This document shows positions 8,148-15,757 of a stretch of DNA of 64,000 nucleotides, piece after piece (the stretch's first letter is position 1; each line of letters starts with the position of its first letter). The translations under genes were made by a program, and so were the position numbers. The DNA lies in NCBI RefSeq assembly GCF_004342285.1, contig NZ_SMCV01000007.1, positions 62,001 through 126,000 of the forward strand, given 5' to 3'. The DNA comes from Klebsiella sp. BIGb0138 (GTDB lineage: Bacteria; Pseudomonadota; Gammaproteobacteria; Enterobacterales; Enterobacteriaceae). The notes under the pieces were generated by a model. It was not told where the DNA came from and did no database searches. It saw only the letters and a list, made by a program, of their open reading frames with translations.

Positions 8148-9566
8148 ATGAGTAAAGTAAATCAGCAGGACATCGATAAATTGATCGAACTGGTGGGCGG
8201 GCGCGACAACATCGCCACCGTCAGCCACTGTATTACCCGTCTGCGCTTTGTGCTGAACAATCCGGCCATCGCCAAACCAAAAGAAATTGAACAACTGCGC
8301 ATGGTGAAAGGCTGCTTTACCAACGCCGGGCAGTTCCAGGTGGTGATCGGCACCGAGGTCGGCGATTACTACAAAGCCCTGCTGGCCACGACCGGCAAGT
8401 CCTCGGCGGATAAAGAGCAGGCCAAGAAGGCCGCGCGGCAGAACATGAAGTGGCACGAGCAGCTGATCTCGCACTTTGCCGAGATCTTCTTCCCGCTGCT
8501 GCCGGCGCTGATCAGCGGCGGCCTGATCCTCGGCTTCCGTAACGTGATCGGCGACCTGCCGATGAGCAACGGGCAGACGCTGGCGCAAATGCACCCGTCG
8601 CTGAAAAGCATTTATGACTTCCTGTGGCTGATTGGCGAAGCCATCTTCTTCTATCTGCCGGTCGGGATCTGCTGGTCGGCGGTGAAGAAAATGGGCGGCA
8701 CGCCAATCCTCGGCATCGTGCTCGGCATCACCCTGGTCTCTCCGCAGCTGATGAACGCCTATCTGCTGGGTCAGCAGCTGCCGGAAGTGTGGAACTTCGG
8801 CCTGTTCACCATCGCGAAGGTCGGCTATCAGGCGCAGGTGATCCCGGCGCTGCTGGCGGGCCTGGCGCTCGGCTTTATCGAAACGCGTCTGAAACGTATC
8901 GTCCCTGACTACCTCTACCTGGTGGTGGTGCCGGTCTGCTCCCTGATTCTGGCGGTGTTCCTCGCCCACGCCTTCATCGGCCCGTTTGGCCGCATGATTG
9001 GCGACGGCGTCGCCTTCGCGGTACGCCACCTGATGACCGGCAGCTTCGCGCCGGTTGGCGCCGCGCTGTTCGGCTTCCTGTATGCGCCGCTGGTGATTAC
9101 CGGGGTCCATCAGACCACGCTGGCTATCGATATGCAGATGATTCAGAGCATGGGCGGCACCCCGGTGTGGCCGTTGATTGCCCTGTCTAACATCGCTCAG
9201 GCCTCCGCGGTGGTCGGCATTATTATCGCCAGCCGTAAACAGAATGAGCGTGAAATCTCGGTACCGGCCGCCATCTCCGCCTACCTCGGCGTGACCGAAC
9301 CGGCGATGTACGGGATCAACCTGAAGTACCGCTTCCCGATGCTCTGCGCGATGGTCGGCTCCGGTCTTGCCGGCCTGCTGTGCGGCCTGAATGGCGTCAT
9401 GGCGAACGGTATCGGCGTCGGCGGCCTGCCGGGCATCCTCTCCATCCAGCCGACTTACTGGCAGGTCTATGGCTTGGCGATGGCCATCGCGGTAGTGGTG
9501 CCGATTGTTCTCACCACCTTCGTCTACCAGCGTAAATTCCGTCAGGGCACCTTACAGATTGTCTGA
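8148..9566 (+). CDS. treB: PTS trehalose-specific EIIBC
   Basis: TreB imports trehalose across the inner membrane and phosphorylates it to trehalose-6-phosphate. The 472-residue protein has an N-terminal EIIB domain of the glucose family with the phosphorylated cysteine in the TVSHCITRLRF motif (about residue 30). A membrane EIIC domain of about ten helices follows, with the GVTEPAMYGIN signature. No EIIA domain is fused; E. coli TreB uses EIIA-Glc encoded elsewhere. The start ATG 8148 has GAGG about 8 bases upstream. It is transcribed with treC, 53 bases downstream. Confidence 0.97.
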   Translation: MSKVNQQDIDKLIELVGGRDNIATVSHCITRLRFVLNNPAIAKPKEIEQLRMVKGCFTNAGQFQVVIGTEVGDYYKALLATTGKSSADKEQAKKAARQNMKWHEQLISHFAEIFFPLLPALISGGLILGFRNVIGDLPMSNGQTLAQMHPSLKSIYDFLWLIGEAIFFYLPVGICWSAVKKMGGTPILGIVLGITLVSPQLMNAYLLGQQLPEVWNFGLFTIAKVGYQAQVIPALLAGLALGFIETRLKRIVPDYLYLVVVPVCSLILAVFLAHAFIGPFGRMIGDGVAFAVRHLMTGSFAPVGAALFGFLYAPLVITGVHQTTLAIDMQMIQSMGGTPVWPLIALSNIAQASAVVGIIIASRKQNEREISVPAAISAYLGVTEPAMYGINLKYRFPMLCAMVGSGLAGLLCGLNGVMANGIGVGGLPGILSIQPTYWQVYGLAMAIAVVVPIVLTTFVYQRKFRQGTLQIV

Positions 9567-9578
9567 TTTTTTTCTTCC

Positions 9579-9596
9579 GGGGCGCGATGGCGCCCC
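9579..9596 (+). other. Intercistronic hairpin treB-treC
   Basis: GGGGCGC (9579-9585) and GCGCCCC (9590-9596) form a 7-bp GC stem with a 4-base loop between treB and treC. A T-run (TTTTTTT, about 9567-9573) comes before the hairpin, not after it, so it is not a forward terminator. It may mark a processing or stability point giving unequal treB and treC expression. Confidence 0.5.
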
Positions 9597-9619
9597 CTTC
9601 GTTGTAGCAGGAAAGCGAT

Positions 9620-11275
9620 ATGAATACCCTTCCCCTCTGGTGGCAAAACGGCGTTATTTACCAAATTTATCCGAAGAGTTTCCAGGACACGACCGGCAGC
9701 GGTACCGGCGATCTGCGCGGGGTAACCTCGCGCCTCGACTATCTGCAAAAACTCGGGGTGGATGCCCTCTGGCTGACGCCGTTCTACGTCTCGCCGCAGG
9801 TTGATAACGGCTACGACGTGGCGAACTATACCGCCATCGATCCCGCCTACGGTACGCTGGATGATTTCGACGAGCTGGTCGCCGGGGCGAAAGCCCGCGG
9901 GATCCGCATCGTGCTGGATATGGTTTTCAACCATACCTCTACCGCCCACGCCTGGTTTCGCGAGTCGTTAAATAGCGCGAGTCCGTACCGCCAGTTTTAT
10001 ATCTGGCGTGACGGCGAGCCCACCACGCCGCCCAATAACTGGCGCTCGAAGTTTGGCGGCAACGCCTGGCAGTGGCACGCCGGGAGCGGGCAGTACTACC
10101 TGCACCTGTTCGCCGCGGAACAGGCGGATCTCAACTGGGAAAATCCGACGGTCCGCGCCGAACTGAAAAAGGTCTGCGAATTCTGGGCCGATCGCGGCGT
10201 CGACGGCCTGCGCCTCGATGTGGTCAATCTGATTTCTAAAGACCAGGCGTTCCCGTCGGACCCGCAGGGCGATGGCCGCCGTTTTTATACCGACGGCCCG
10301 CGGGTCCACGAGTTCCTGCAGGAGATGAGCCGCGATGTCTTTACGCCGCGCAACCTGATGACGGTAGGCGAGATGTCCTCGACCTCGCTGGAACATTGCC
10401 AGCAGTACGCGGCGCTGGACGGCCGCGAGCTGTCGATGACCTTTAACTTCCACCACCTGAAGGTGGATTATCCCGGCGGCGAAAAGTGGACTCTGGCGCG
10501 CCCGGACTACGTGGCACTGAAAGCGTTGTTCAGCCACTGGCAGCAGGGGATGCACAACCGGGCGTGGAACGCGCTGTTCTGGTGTAACCACGATCAGCCG
10601 CGTATCGTTTCGCGCTTCGGCGACGAGGGCGAATATCGCGTACCGGCGGCCAAAATGCTGGCGATGGTGCTGCACGGTATGCAGGGCACCCCTTATATCT
10701 ATCAGGGGGAAGAGATTGGCATGACCAACCCGCACTTCTCGCGCATCAGCGATTATCGCGACGTCGAAAGCCACAATATGTTTATTGAACGTTCGGCGCA
10801 GGGCCAGGCGCCCGATGAGCTGCTGGCGATCCTTGCCAGTAAATCACGTGATAACAGCCGGACGCCGATGCAGTGGGACTGCCGCGAACAAGGGGGGTTC
10901 ACCGAGGGCGAACCGTGGATTGCGCTGTGCGATAACTACCGGACGATCAACGTCGACGCGGCGCTGGCGGACCCGGATTCGGTCTTCTACGTCTATCAGC
11001 AGCTGATTACGCTACGCAAAACGACGCCGGTGTTGACCTGGGGCGACTACCGGGACCTGCTGCCGGAACACCCGTCTCTGTGGTGCTACCGCCGTCAATG
11101 GCAGGGGAAGACGCTGATCGTCGCCGCCAACCTGAGCCGCGAGTTCCAGACCTGGCAACCGGACGAGATGGACGGCGAGTGGCGGGTGCTGATGAGCAAC
11201 TACGCGGAGGCGGCAAACCGTCCGGCGGCCACCACGTTGCGTCCGTTCGAAGCGGTGTGGTGGCTGCAGGAGTAA
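9620..11275 (+). CDS. treC: Trehalose-6-phosphate hydrolase (GH13)
   Basis: TreC hydrolyses trehalose-6-phosphate to glucose and glucose-6-phosphate in the cytoplasm. The 551 residues equal the E. coli length. GH13 motifs are visible in order: DMVFNHTS (near 100), GLRLDVVN with the nucleophile Asp (near 198), VGEMSS with the acid/base Glu (near 250) and WCNHDQPR (near 320). A GCAGGAAAGCGAT ribosome site precedes ATG 9620. It forms an operon with treB. Downstream, a hairpin separates it from the convergent beta-glucoside PTS genes, which E. coli lacks here. Confidence 0.97.
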   Translation: MNTLPLWWQNGVIYQIYPKSFQDTTGSGTGDLRGVTSRLDYLQKLGVDALWLTPFYVSPQVDNGYDVANYTAIDPAYGTLDDFDELVAGAKARGIRIVLDMVFNHTSTAHAWFRESLNSASPYRQFYIWRDGEPTTPPNNWRSKFGGNAWQWHAGSGQYYLHLFAAEQADLNWENPTVRAELKKVCEFWADRGVDGLRLDVVNLISKDQAFPSDPQGDGRRFYTDGPRVHEFLQEMSRDVFTPRNLMTVGEMSSTSLEHCQQYAALDGRELSMTFNFHHLKVDYPGGEKWTLARPDYVALKALFSHWQQGMHNRAWNALFWCNHDQPRIVSRFGDEGEYRVPAAKMLAMVLHGMQGTPYIYQGEEIGMTNPHFSRISDYRDVESHNMFIERSAQGQAPDELLAILASKSRDNSRTPMQWDCREQGGFTEGEPWIALCDNYRTINVDAALADPDSVFYVYQQLITLRKTTPVLTWGDYRDLLPEHPSLWCYRRQWQGKTLIVAANLSREFQTWQPDEMDGEWRVLMSNYAEAANRPAATTLRPFEAVWWLQE

Positions 11276-11283
11276 AACCGTTC

Positions 11284-11309
11284 CCCCGCTCGCGCTACGC
11301 TGAGCGGGG
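11284..11309. terminator. Bidirectional hairpin between treC and the beta-glucoside PTS genes
   Basis: CCCCGCTC (11284-11291) pairs with GAGCGGGG (11302-11309) over 8 bp with a 10-base loop, 8 bases after the treC stop and immediately beside the end of the convergent EIIC gene. There is no clear U-tract on either strand. Confidence 0.5.
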
Positions 11310-12662
11310 TTACGCTCTGTCGGCGGAGGACAGGGCGGCGCTGGCTTCCTGCTGCGTCGACGCATGCTCCTCTTTCGCTTTCAGCCGGTCCCACGCGCGG
11401 AAGAACGGGTAATAGACCAGCAGCGAGATGCCCAGGTTAACCACCTGCAGGATGGTCCCGGAAAGATGTCCGCCGGTGGCCAGATAGCCGCTGACGAAAA
11501 TCGGGGTGGTAAACGGCAGCGCAATCCCCGCCGGCGGCGCCACCAGCCCGGTGGCCATCGCGGTATAGGAGACAATCACCAGCAATACCGGGGTCAGAAT
11601 AAACGGCAGGAAGAACCAGGGGTTCATCACCAGCGGGATCCCAAACACCATCGGTTCGCTGATATTGAACAGCGCCCCCGGCGCGGCAATTTTGCCCAGC
11701 TGCTTCATCTGCTGGCTGCGACTGCGGAACAGCATAAAGATCACCAGCCCGAGCAGCGCTCCGGTACCGCCGGGAGCAATCCACAGGTCGTAAAACTGCT
11801 GAGTGATGATGTGCGGAATCGGCTGACCGTTCTGAAACGCCGTCAGGTTTTCCGACATATTCGCCAGCCACACCGGCTGGATAAATACCAGCACGATGGC
11901 ATCGCCGTGCAGACCCAGGGTCCACAGAATCCCGATCAGGATAACCGAGACGATCATCCCCGGCAGCGTACCGCCGACATGATGCATCGGAATACCGATA
12001 ATCGTGGCGATCATGCTGTTAATATCGCCGAACGGCGAGGCTTCCACGATCAGACGCAGCGCCAGCACCACCGCCAGCACGCAGAAGCCGGGGATCAGCG
12101 CGAGGAATGATTTCGCCACCGCCGGCGGCACGCCGTCCGGCATGCGGATCACCAGGTTGCGCCCGGCGACAAAGCGGTAAATCTCGGTGGAGAGCAGCGA
12201 AATGACGATAGCGACAAACAGCCCCTGGCTGCCAACCAGGCCAACCGGAATCACCCCTTTAACCACCTCCGCCGCGCCGTGTACCGGGGTAAACAGCGTG
12301 TGCTGCGGGATGGTCATCACAAAGGCCACCAGCGACATCGCCCCGGCGGTGAGCGGGTCCAGGGTACGGTATTTCTCCGCCAGCCGGTAAGCGATGCCGA
12401 AGCTTGAGATCAGCGCCATGATGTCGTAGGTCGCCTTCACCGGATAGAGAATTTTATCGCGCCAGACGTCGCCAAACAGGCTGCTCATCATGTCGGCGTA
12501 GCCGGGGATGGGCAGATAGGCGAAAATCAGGAAAAACGAACCAATCAACATAAACGGCATATTCAGAATAATGCCGTCACGCACGGACAGGACATGTTTT
12601 TGCCCGGCGATTTTCAGCGCCGCCGGCATGACGTAGCGTTCAATGAAAGTAGTGTTCGACAT
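11310..12662 (-). CDS. PTS lactose/cellobiose-family EIIC permease
   Basis: A 450-residue inner-membrane EIIC of the Lac (cellobiose/chitobiose/lactose) family, about ten membrane segments. Family features include the start (FIERYVMPAALKIAGQKHVLSVRDGIILNMPFMLIGSF, key residues only) and the NISEPMVFGIPLVMNP segment near residue 340, which forms part of the sugar site. It would move a beta-linked glucoside or disaccharide while the EIIB encoded nearby donates phosphate. It is the last gene of a minus-strand set EIIB, GH4 enzyme, EIIC, with a 25-base gap to the GH4 gene. The substrate cannot be told from sequence; cellobiose, chitobiose or aryl-beta-glucosides fit. Confidence 0.9.
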   Translation of the reverse strand: MSNTTFIERYVMPAALKIAGQKHVLSVRDGIILNMPFMLIGSFFLIFAYLPIPGYADMMSSLFGDVWRDKILYPVKATYDIMALISSFGIAYRLAEKYRTLDPLTAGAMSLVAFVMTIPQHTLFTPVHGAAEVVKGVIPVGLVGSQGLFVAIVISLLSTEIYRFVAGRNLVIRMPDGVPPAVAKSFLALIPGFCVLAVVLALRLIVEASPFGDINSMIATIIGIPMHHVGGTLPGMIVSVILIGILWTLGLHGDAIVLVFIQPVWLANMSENLTAFQNGQPIPHIITQQFYDLWIAPGGTGALLGLVIFMLFRSRSQQMKQLGKIAAPGALFNISEPMVFGIPLVMNPWFFLPFILTPVLLVIVSYTAMATGLVAPPAGIALPFTTPIFVSGYLATGGHLSGTILQVVNLGISLLVYYPFFRAWDRLKAKEEHASTQQEASAALSSADRA

Positions 12663-12687
12663 GTGCGATCCCCGAAGGAAAAAACGG

Positions 12688-13995
12688 TCAGTTAAATTGC
12701 GTCAGCCATTGACGGTTGATGGTTAACACTTCATCCAGCAGCGCCTGGGCATCGGTGACATTCCCCACCAGCGGGTTGGTCACCAGCGCCAGCAGCGCGC
12801 TGTCGCGACAGCCGTGTACCGCCGCCTCAATGGTCAGTCGTTCAAAGGCTTTTACCTGCTGCGTCAGGCCATTCATCGCCGGAGGCAATGGGCCAAACGT
12901 CAGCGGACGGGCGCCCTGCGCGTCAATAATGCTGTTGGTCTCCACCACCGCATCGTCGTCCAGGCCATGGATCGCCCCGTTATTACGGGTGTTCACCACC
13001 ATCTCCTTGCCGAGATTGTTGTGGATGGCATTAATCAGTTCCACCGCGACTTCAGAGTAGTACGCGCCGCCGCGGAAGCTGAGCTGCTCCGGTTTCTCAT
13101 CCAGATGCGGATCGGCGTACAGCGCGAACAGCTCCTGTTCGACCTTCATCACCTGCTCGGCGCGGGTGCCTTTGTTTTTCGCCGCGGCGATCTCTTCCGC
13201 CAGCATCGCCGGCGTCAGCCAGAAATAGCGGTGATACGGGCAAGGAATCGCCTTCAGCGCCCGCAGAAATTCCGCCGGCCACGGCAGCTCCTTGATGTTG
13301 TTCATCGACAGCGCCTGGCCATCGCACAGCATATCGATCACCTGGCGGGTCACATCCTGGCGCCCCTGCATCACCCGGTGCACCCAGACCATATGGTTGA
13401 GTCCGGCAAAGCGCAGTTTGACCTCTTCCTCTTTTGCCCCCAGCATGCCAACAATCATGTGCTGCATATTAATCGGTACGTTGCACAGGCCAATAATCTT
13501 CGCCTTGCTGTAGCGGCTCACCGCTTCGGTCACTATCCCGGCCGGGTTGGTGAAGTTGAGAATAAAGGCCTCCGGCGCCAGCGCCTCCACCTTCCGCGCC
13601 ACCTCAAGGATCACCGGGATCGTCCGCAGCGCTTTGGCAAACCCGCCGACGCCGGTGGTCTCCTGGCCCAGCAGGTTGTACTTCAGCCCCAGACGTTCAT
13701 CCGCGGCGCGCGCCGCCAGCTGTCCAACGCGCAGCTGGGTCAATACAAAGCTGGCGCCGCGAATCGCCTCATCAAGCGCAAAGTGGACGCTGACGACGAC
13801 GTGTTCCAGCCCCTGGCGTTTAAGCATCCGCCGCGTCAATGCGGCGATAATCTCCACCTTTTCACGGCCTGATTCCACGTCAACCAGCGCCAGCTCCGTG
13901 ACCGGAAGCTGCTCATAACGAACGATAATTCCTTCAATCAGCTCCGGCGTGTAACTACTCCCGCCGCCAATAACGGCGATTTTCAGCGTGTGCAT
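12688..13995 (-). CDS. 6-phospho-beta-glucosidase, GH4 family
   Basis: A 435-residue NAD- and metal-dependent family 4 glycosidase, related to CelF/ChbF/LicH, that would split the 6-phospho-beta-glucoside delivered by the PTS. The N-terminal dinucleotide-binding stretch IAVIGGGSSYTPELI, NFTNPAGI (about 147-154), the metal-binding Cys171 (GLCNVP) and His201 (LNHMVW) are all present. I chose ATG 13995 because AGAGG lies 5-9 bases upstream and the Rossmann motif then starts at the usual distance. An upstream codon (14028) would add 11 residues. It sits between the EIIB and EIIC genes. The usual GH4 mechanism uses NAD+ and Mn2+. Confidence 0.92.
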   Translation of the reverse strand: MHTLKIAVIGGGSSYTPELIEGIIVRYEQLPVTELALVDVESGREKVEIIAALTRRMLKRQGLEHVVVSVHFALDEAIRGASFVLTQLRVGQLAARAADERLGLKYNLLGQETTGVGGFAKALRTIPVILEVARKVEALAPEAFILNFTNPAGIVTEAVSRYSKAKIIGLCNVPINMQHMIVGMLGAKEEEVKLRFAGLNHMVWVHRVMQGRQDVTRQVIDMLCDGQALSMNNIKELPWPAEFLRALKAIPCPYHRYFWLTPAMLAEEIAAAKNKGTRAEQVMKVEQELFALYADPHLDEKPEQLSFRGGAYYSEVAVELINAIHNNLGKEMVVNTRNNGAIHGLDDDAVVETNSIIDAQGARPLTFGPLPPAMNGLTQQVKAFERLTIEAAVHGCRDSALLALVTNPLVGNVTDAQALLDEVLTINRQWLTQFN

Positions 13996-14075
13996 AGAGA
14001 CCTCTTTTCGGCATGCAAAGAGCCGCACGCAACCCGCATGATTGCGCGTAATGGTTCAGGTTTTAGAGAGAAAAA

Positions 14076-14384
14076 TCAGTGATTCAGCAGCGCGAGCGCC
14101 TTATCAAGCACGGCGGCGCCGCGCATCATCCCGTAGTCGGCCATATCAATCACCGCCACCGCTTTACCGTGCGGGGCGGCCAGCGCGCTCAGGCGTCCGG
14201 CTTCATATTTCACCTGCGGCCCCAGCAGGATCACATCCGCATTGGCCAGCTCACGCTCAAACTCCGCCACCGCCACCGCGTAAATATCGAGCGACAGCGC
14301 GCGCTGCTGCGCTTCCGCTTTCATCTTGCTGACCAGCATGCTGGTCGACATCCCCGCGGCACAACACAGAACGATTCGTTGCAT
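14076..14384 (-). CDS. PTS lactose/cellobiose-family EIIB
   Basis: A 102-residue soluble EIIB that carries phosphate on a cysteine and passes it to the incoming sugar. The phosphocysteine motif is at the start, CCAAGMSTSMLV (Cys7/Cys8 region), as in CelA/ChbB. It is the first gene of the minus-strand set; the GH4 gene starts 80 bases downstream. No EIIA-Lac gene is present in this cluster, so phosphate must come from an EIIA encoded elsewhere, for example chbA. Its start ATG 14384 has an AGGAAAGG site. Confidence 0.93.
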   Translation of the reverse strand: MQRIVLCCAAGMSTSMLVSKMKAEAQQRALSLDIYAVAVAEFERELANADVILLGPQVKYEAGRLSALAAPHGKAVAVIDMADYGMMRGAAVLDKALALLNH

Positions 14385-14469
14385 AACCTTTCCTCTTTTG
14401 GCTTCGTGATCTGGCCCATGAGGGCATACACGAATATATTGTTAAGATTGTGTGAAAGTGAAGGCTATA

Positions 14470-14484
14470 TGAAAATAATTTTCA
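14470..14484. promoter_or_regulatory. Palindromic operator, copy 1 (TGAAAA-N3-TTTTCA)
   Basis: TGAAAATAATTTTCA is a perfect inverted repeat around one central base, located 86 bases upstream of the EIIB start. A second copy of TGAAAA-N3-TTTTCA occurs at 14600-14614. Together they bracket the divergent promoter region, fitting binding by the adjacent RpiR-family regulator. Confidence 0.65.
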
Positions 14485-14599
14485 CCGATGTGATCGAAGC
14501 GTAATTTTTCATCATTATTACCTCCCCTCTCCGGGGAATAAAGCGGTCAGTCATAGGAAATAGCCGGCGCTGATGCTATAAATAGCCCTCATCGGTAAG

Positions 14600-14614
14600 T
14601 GAAAAATATTTTCA
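14600..14614. promoter_or_regulatory. Palindromic operator, copy 2 (TGAAAA-N3-TTTTCA)
   Basis: TGAAAAATATTTTCA shares the 6-bp arms and 3-base centre of copy 1, centred 130 bases away. It lies 31 bases before the RpiR-family gene, a position suited to autoregulation. The 130-bp spacing would allow looping between the two sites. Confidence 0.65.
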
Positions 14615-14644
14615 TGCCATGTTCTGCAGAAAGGAACAGTCAGG

Positions 14645-15388
14645 ATGGATATCGTAGGTCAGTTGCAGGAAGGGTTCGTTCGTTTTAGCGCCCAGGAGTC
14701 GCGGGTCGCCGCGTTTATCCTCGAAAACTTAAGCTTTACCGCCAGCGCCTCCATCGACGAGCTGGCCGCCAGCGCCGGCGTCAGCCCGGCGACCATCACC
14801 CGCTTTGCCCGCTCCGTCGGCTGCGAGGATATTCGCGATTTGCGCAAGCAGCTGGCGCAGGCCAGCGAACGCCGCGCCAGCTGGCTCAACCCCGGCAGCG
14901 ACGCCCTGCCCGCCGCCTGGCGGGATAAGCTGAGCTATCTTGGCGATACGCTCACGCGTCAGTTGACGCATACTTCAGAAGCGGCGCTCGACAAGCTCAG
15001 GTCCCGTCTGCGCAGCGCCCGCGCCGTCCACTGCTTCGCCCTTGGCGCGCAGGATACCGCCCTGGCCACCTTGTTACAGCATCAGCTCCTGCCCTCCGGC
15101 ATTGCCATTAATCTGTGTCAGGACGCGGCGTTGATGCGGATGACCGCCAGCACCCTCACCGACGATCACCTCCTGCTGGTACTGGTGACCGCCGGAGCCG
15201 ACACGATTTTACAAAGCGCCACGCTACAGGCGCGGACGCAGGGCGTCACCATCCTCGCCCTGACGCCGGAAAATCATACGCTGGCGAATATGGCCGCCGA
15301 CATTATTCCCCTGCCGGAAAACCCGCAGCTGGCCCGCTACGCCCTGCTGCTGCTGGTCGATCTGCTCAATGACACCCTGATGGCCTGA
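14645..15388 (+). CDS. RpiR/MurR-family transcriptional regulator
   Basis: A 247-residue regulator with an N-terminal RpiR helix-turn-helix (about 1-77; SIDELAASAGVSPATITRFARSVG holds the recognition helix) and a C-terminal SIS domain (about 100-240) that binds phosphosugars. In this family the ligand is normally a pathway sugar phosphate, here presumably the phospho-glucoside or its product. It is transcribed away from the EIIB-GH4-EIIC genes. Two identical-arm palindromes sit in the shared 260-base gap. The start ATG 14645 is preceded by AGGAACAGTCAGG. A strong terminator follows. Confidence 0.9.
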   Translation: MDIVGQLQEGFVRFSAQESRVAAFILENLSFTASASIDELAASAGVSPATITRFARSVGCEDIRDLRKQLAQASERRASWLNPGSDALPAAWRDKLSYLGDTLTRQLTHTSEAALDKLRSRLRSARAVHCFALGAQDTALATLLQHQLLPSGIAINLCQDAALMRMTASTLTDDHLLLVLVTAGADTILQSATLQARTQGVTILALTPENHTLANMAADIIPLPENPQLARYALLLLVDLLNDTLMA

Positions 15389-15401
15389 AAGCGCGTCACG
15401 C

Positions 15402-15436
15402 CGGGTCTGGCTGTTCGCCATCCAGGCCCGTTTTTT
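15402..15436 (+). terminator. Rho-independent terminator after the RpiR-family gene
   Basis: CGGGTCTGG (15402-15410) pairs with CCAGGCCCG (15422-15430), 9 bp with one G-U, followed immediately by TTTTTT (15431-15436). It isolates this gene from nrdD. Confidence 0.85.
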
Positions 15437-15506
15437 GCTTATTTTATAAGCAGATAAATTTACATTCGCCCGCACGCCCCACCATCCGTACTCTCCTGTT
15501 TTTACT

Positions 15507-15551
15507 TTGTTCTGCATCAATAAAATCGCAAACATCTTTGATGCAAATCAC
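15507..15551 (+). promoter_or_regulatory. Tandem FNR sites of nrdD
   Basis: Two FNR-like boxes, each one base off TTGAT-N4-ATCAA: TTGTT-CTGC-ATCAA (15507-15520) and TTGAT-GCAA-ATCAC (15538-15551). Their centres are 31 bp apart, three helical turns. From memory, E. coli nrdDG has the same pair 31 bp apart at -64.5 and -33.5; that would place the start near 15578. TAAAAT (15565-15570) is then the -10. Confidence 0.8.
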
Positions 15552-15594
15552 TACATATAGAACTTAAAATGCACCCCGGCCCCACATATTGTAT
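15548..15594 (+). promoter_or_regulatory. Paired NrdR boxes of nrdD
   Basis: Two 16-bp sites, 15548-15563 (core CTACATATAG) and 15579-15594 (core CCACATATTG), each match about 11 of 16 positions of the NrdR consensus. They are centred 31 bp apart, the normal NrdR spacing. They flank the predicted -10, so NrdR with ATP/dATP bound would block the promoter. The first overlaps the proximal FNR site by 4 bases. Confidence 0.65.
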
Positions 15595-15757
15595 TAATCG
15601 TCTATTATGTCAGCACATCCCATCCTTACCAGGCGGTGGCGGGATGTGGATAAAAAGGGCCGGAACCGAAGGTAAACGGCGGCAGAGATAGCCCCCCGCG
15701 ACTCCGGTGCCCCTTCCGCCTCTGTGGATAACCTGTTCTATAAAGTATGGAGTGACT
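15595..15757 (+). promoter_or_regulatory. nrdD leader with two DnaA-box sequences
   Basis: This stretch is the predicted 5' leader of nrdD (about 180 bases from the inferred start). It holds TGTGGATAA, the complement of the perfect DnaA box TTATCCACA, twice (15645-15653 and 15723-15731) in the same orientation, 78 bp apart. CACATCCC (15614-15621) and GGGATGTG (15641-15648) form an inverted repeat. I see no reading frame with a convincing ribosome site in it. Confidence 0.5.

Noticed and set aside
9567-9599. Terminator between treB and treC
   Set aside because: The T-run comes before, not after, the hairpin, and treC needs the treB promoter as far as can be seen.
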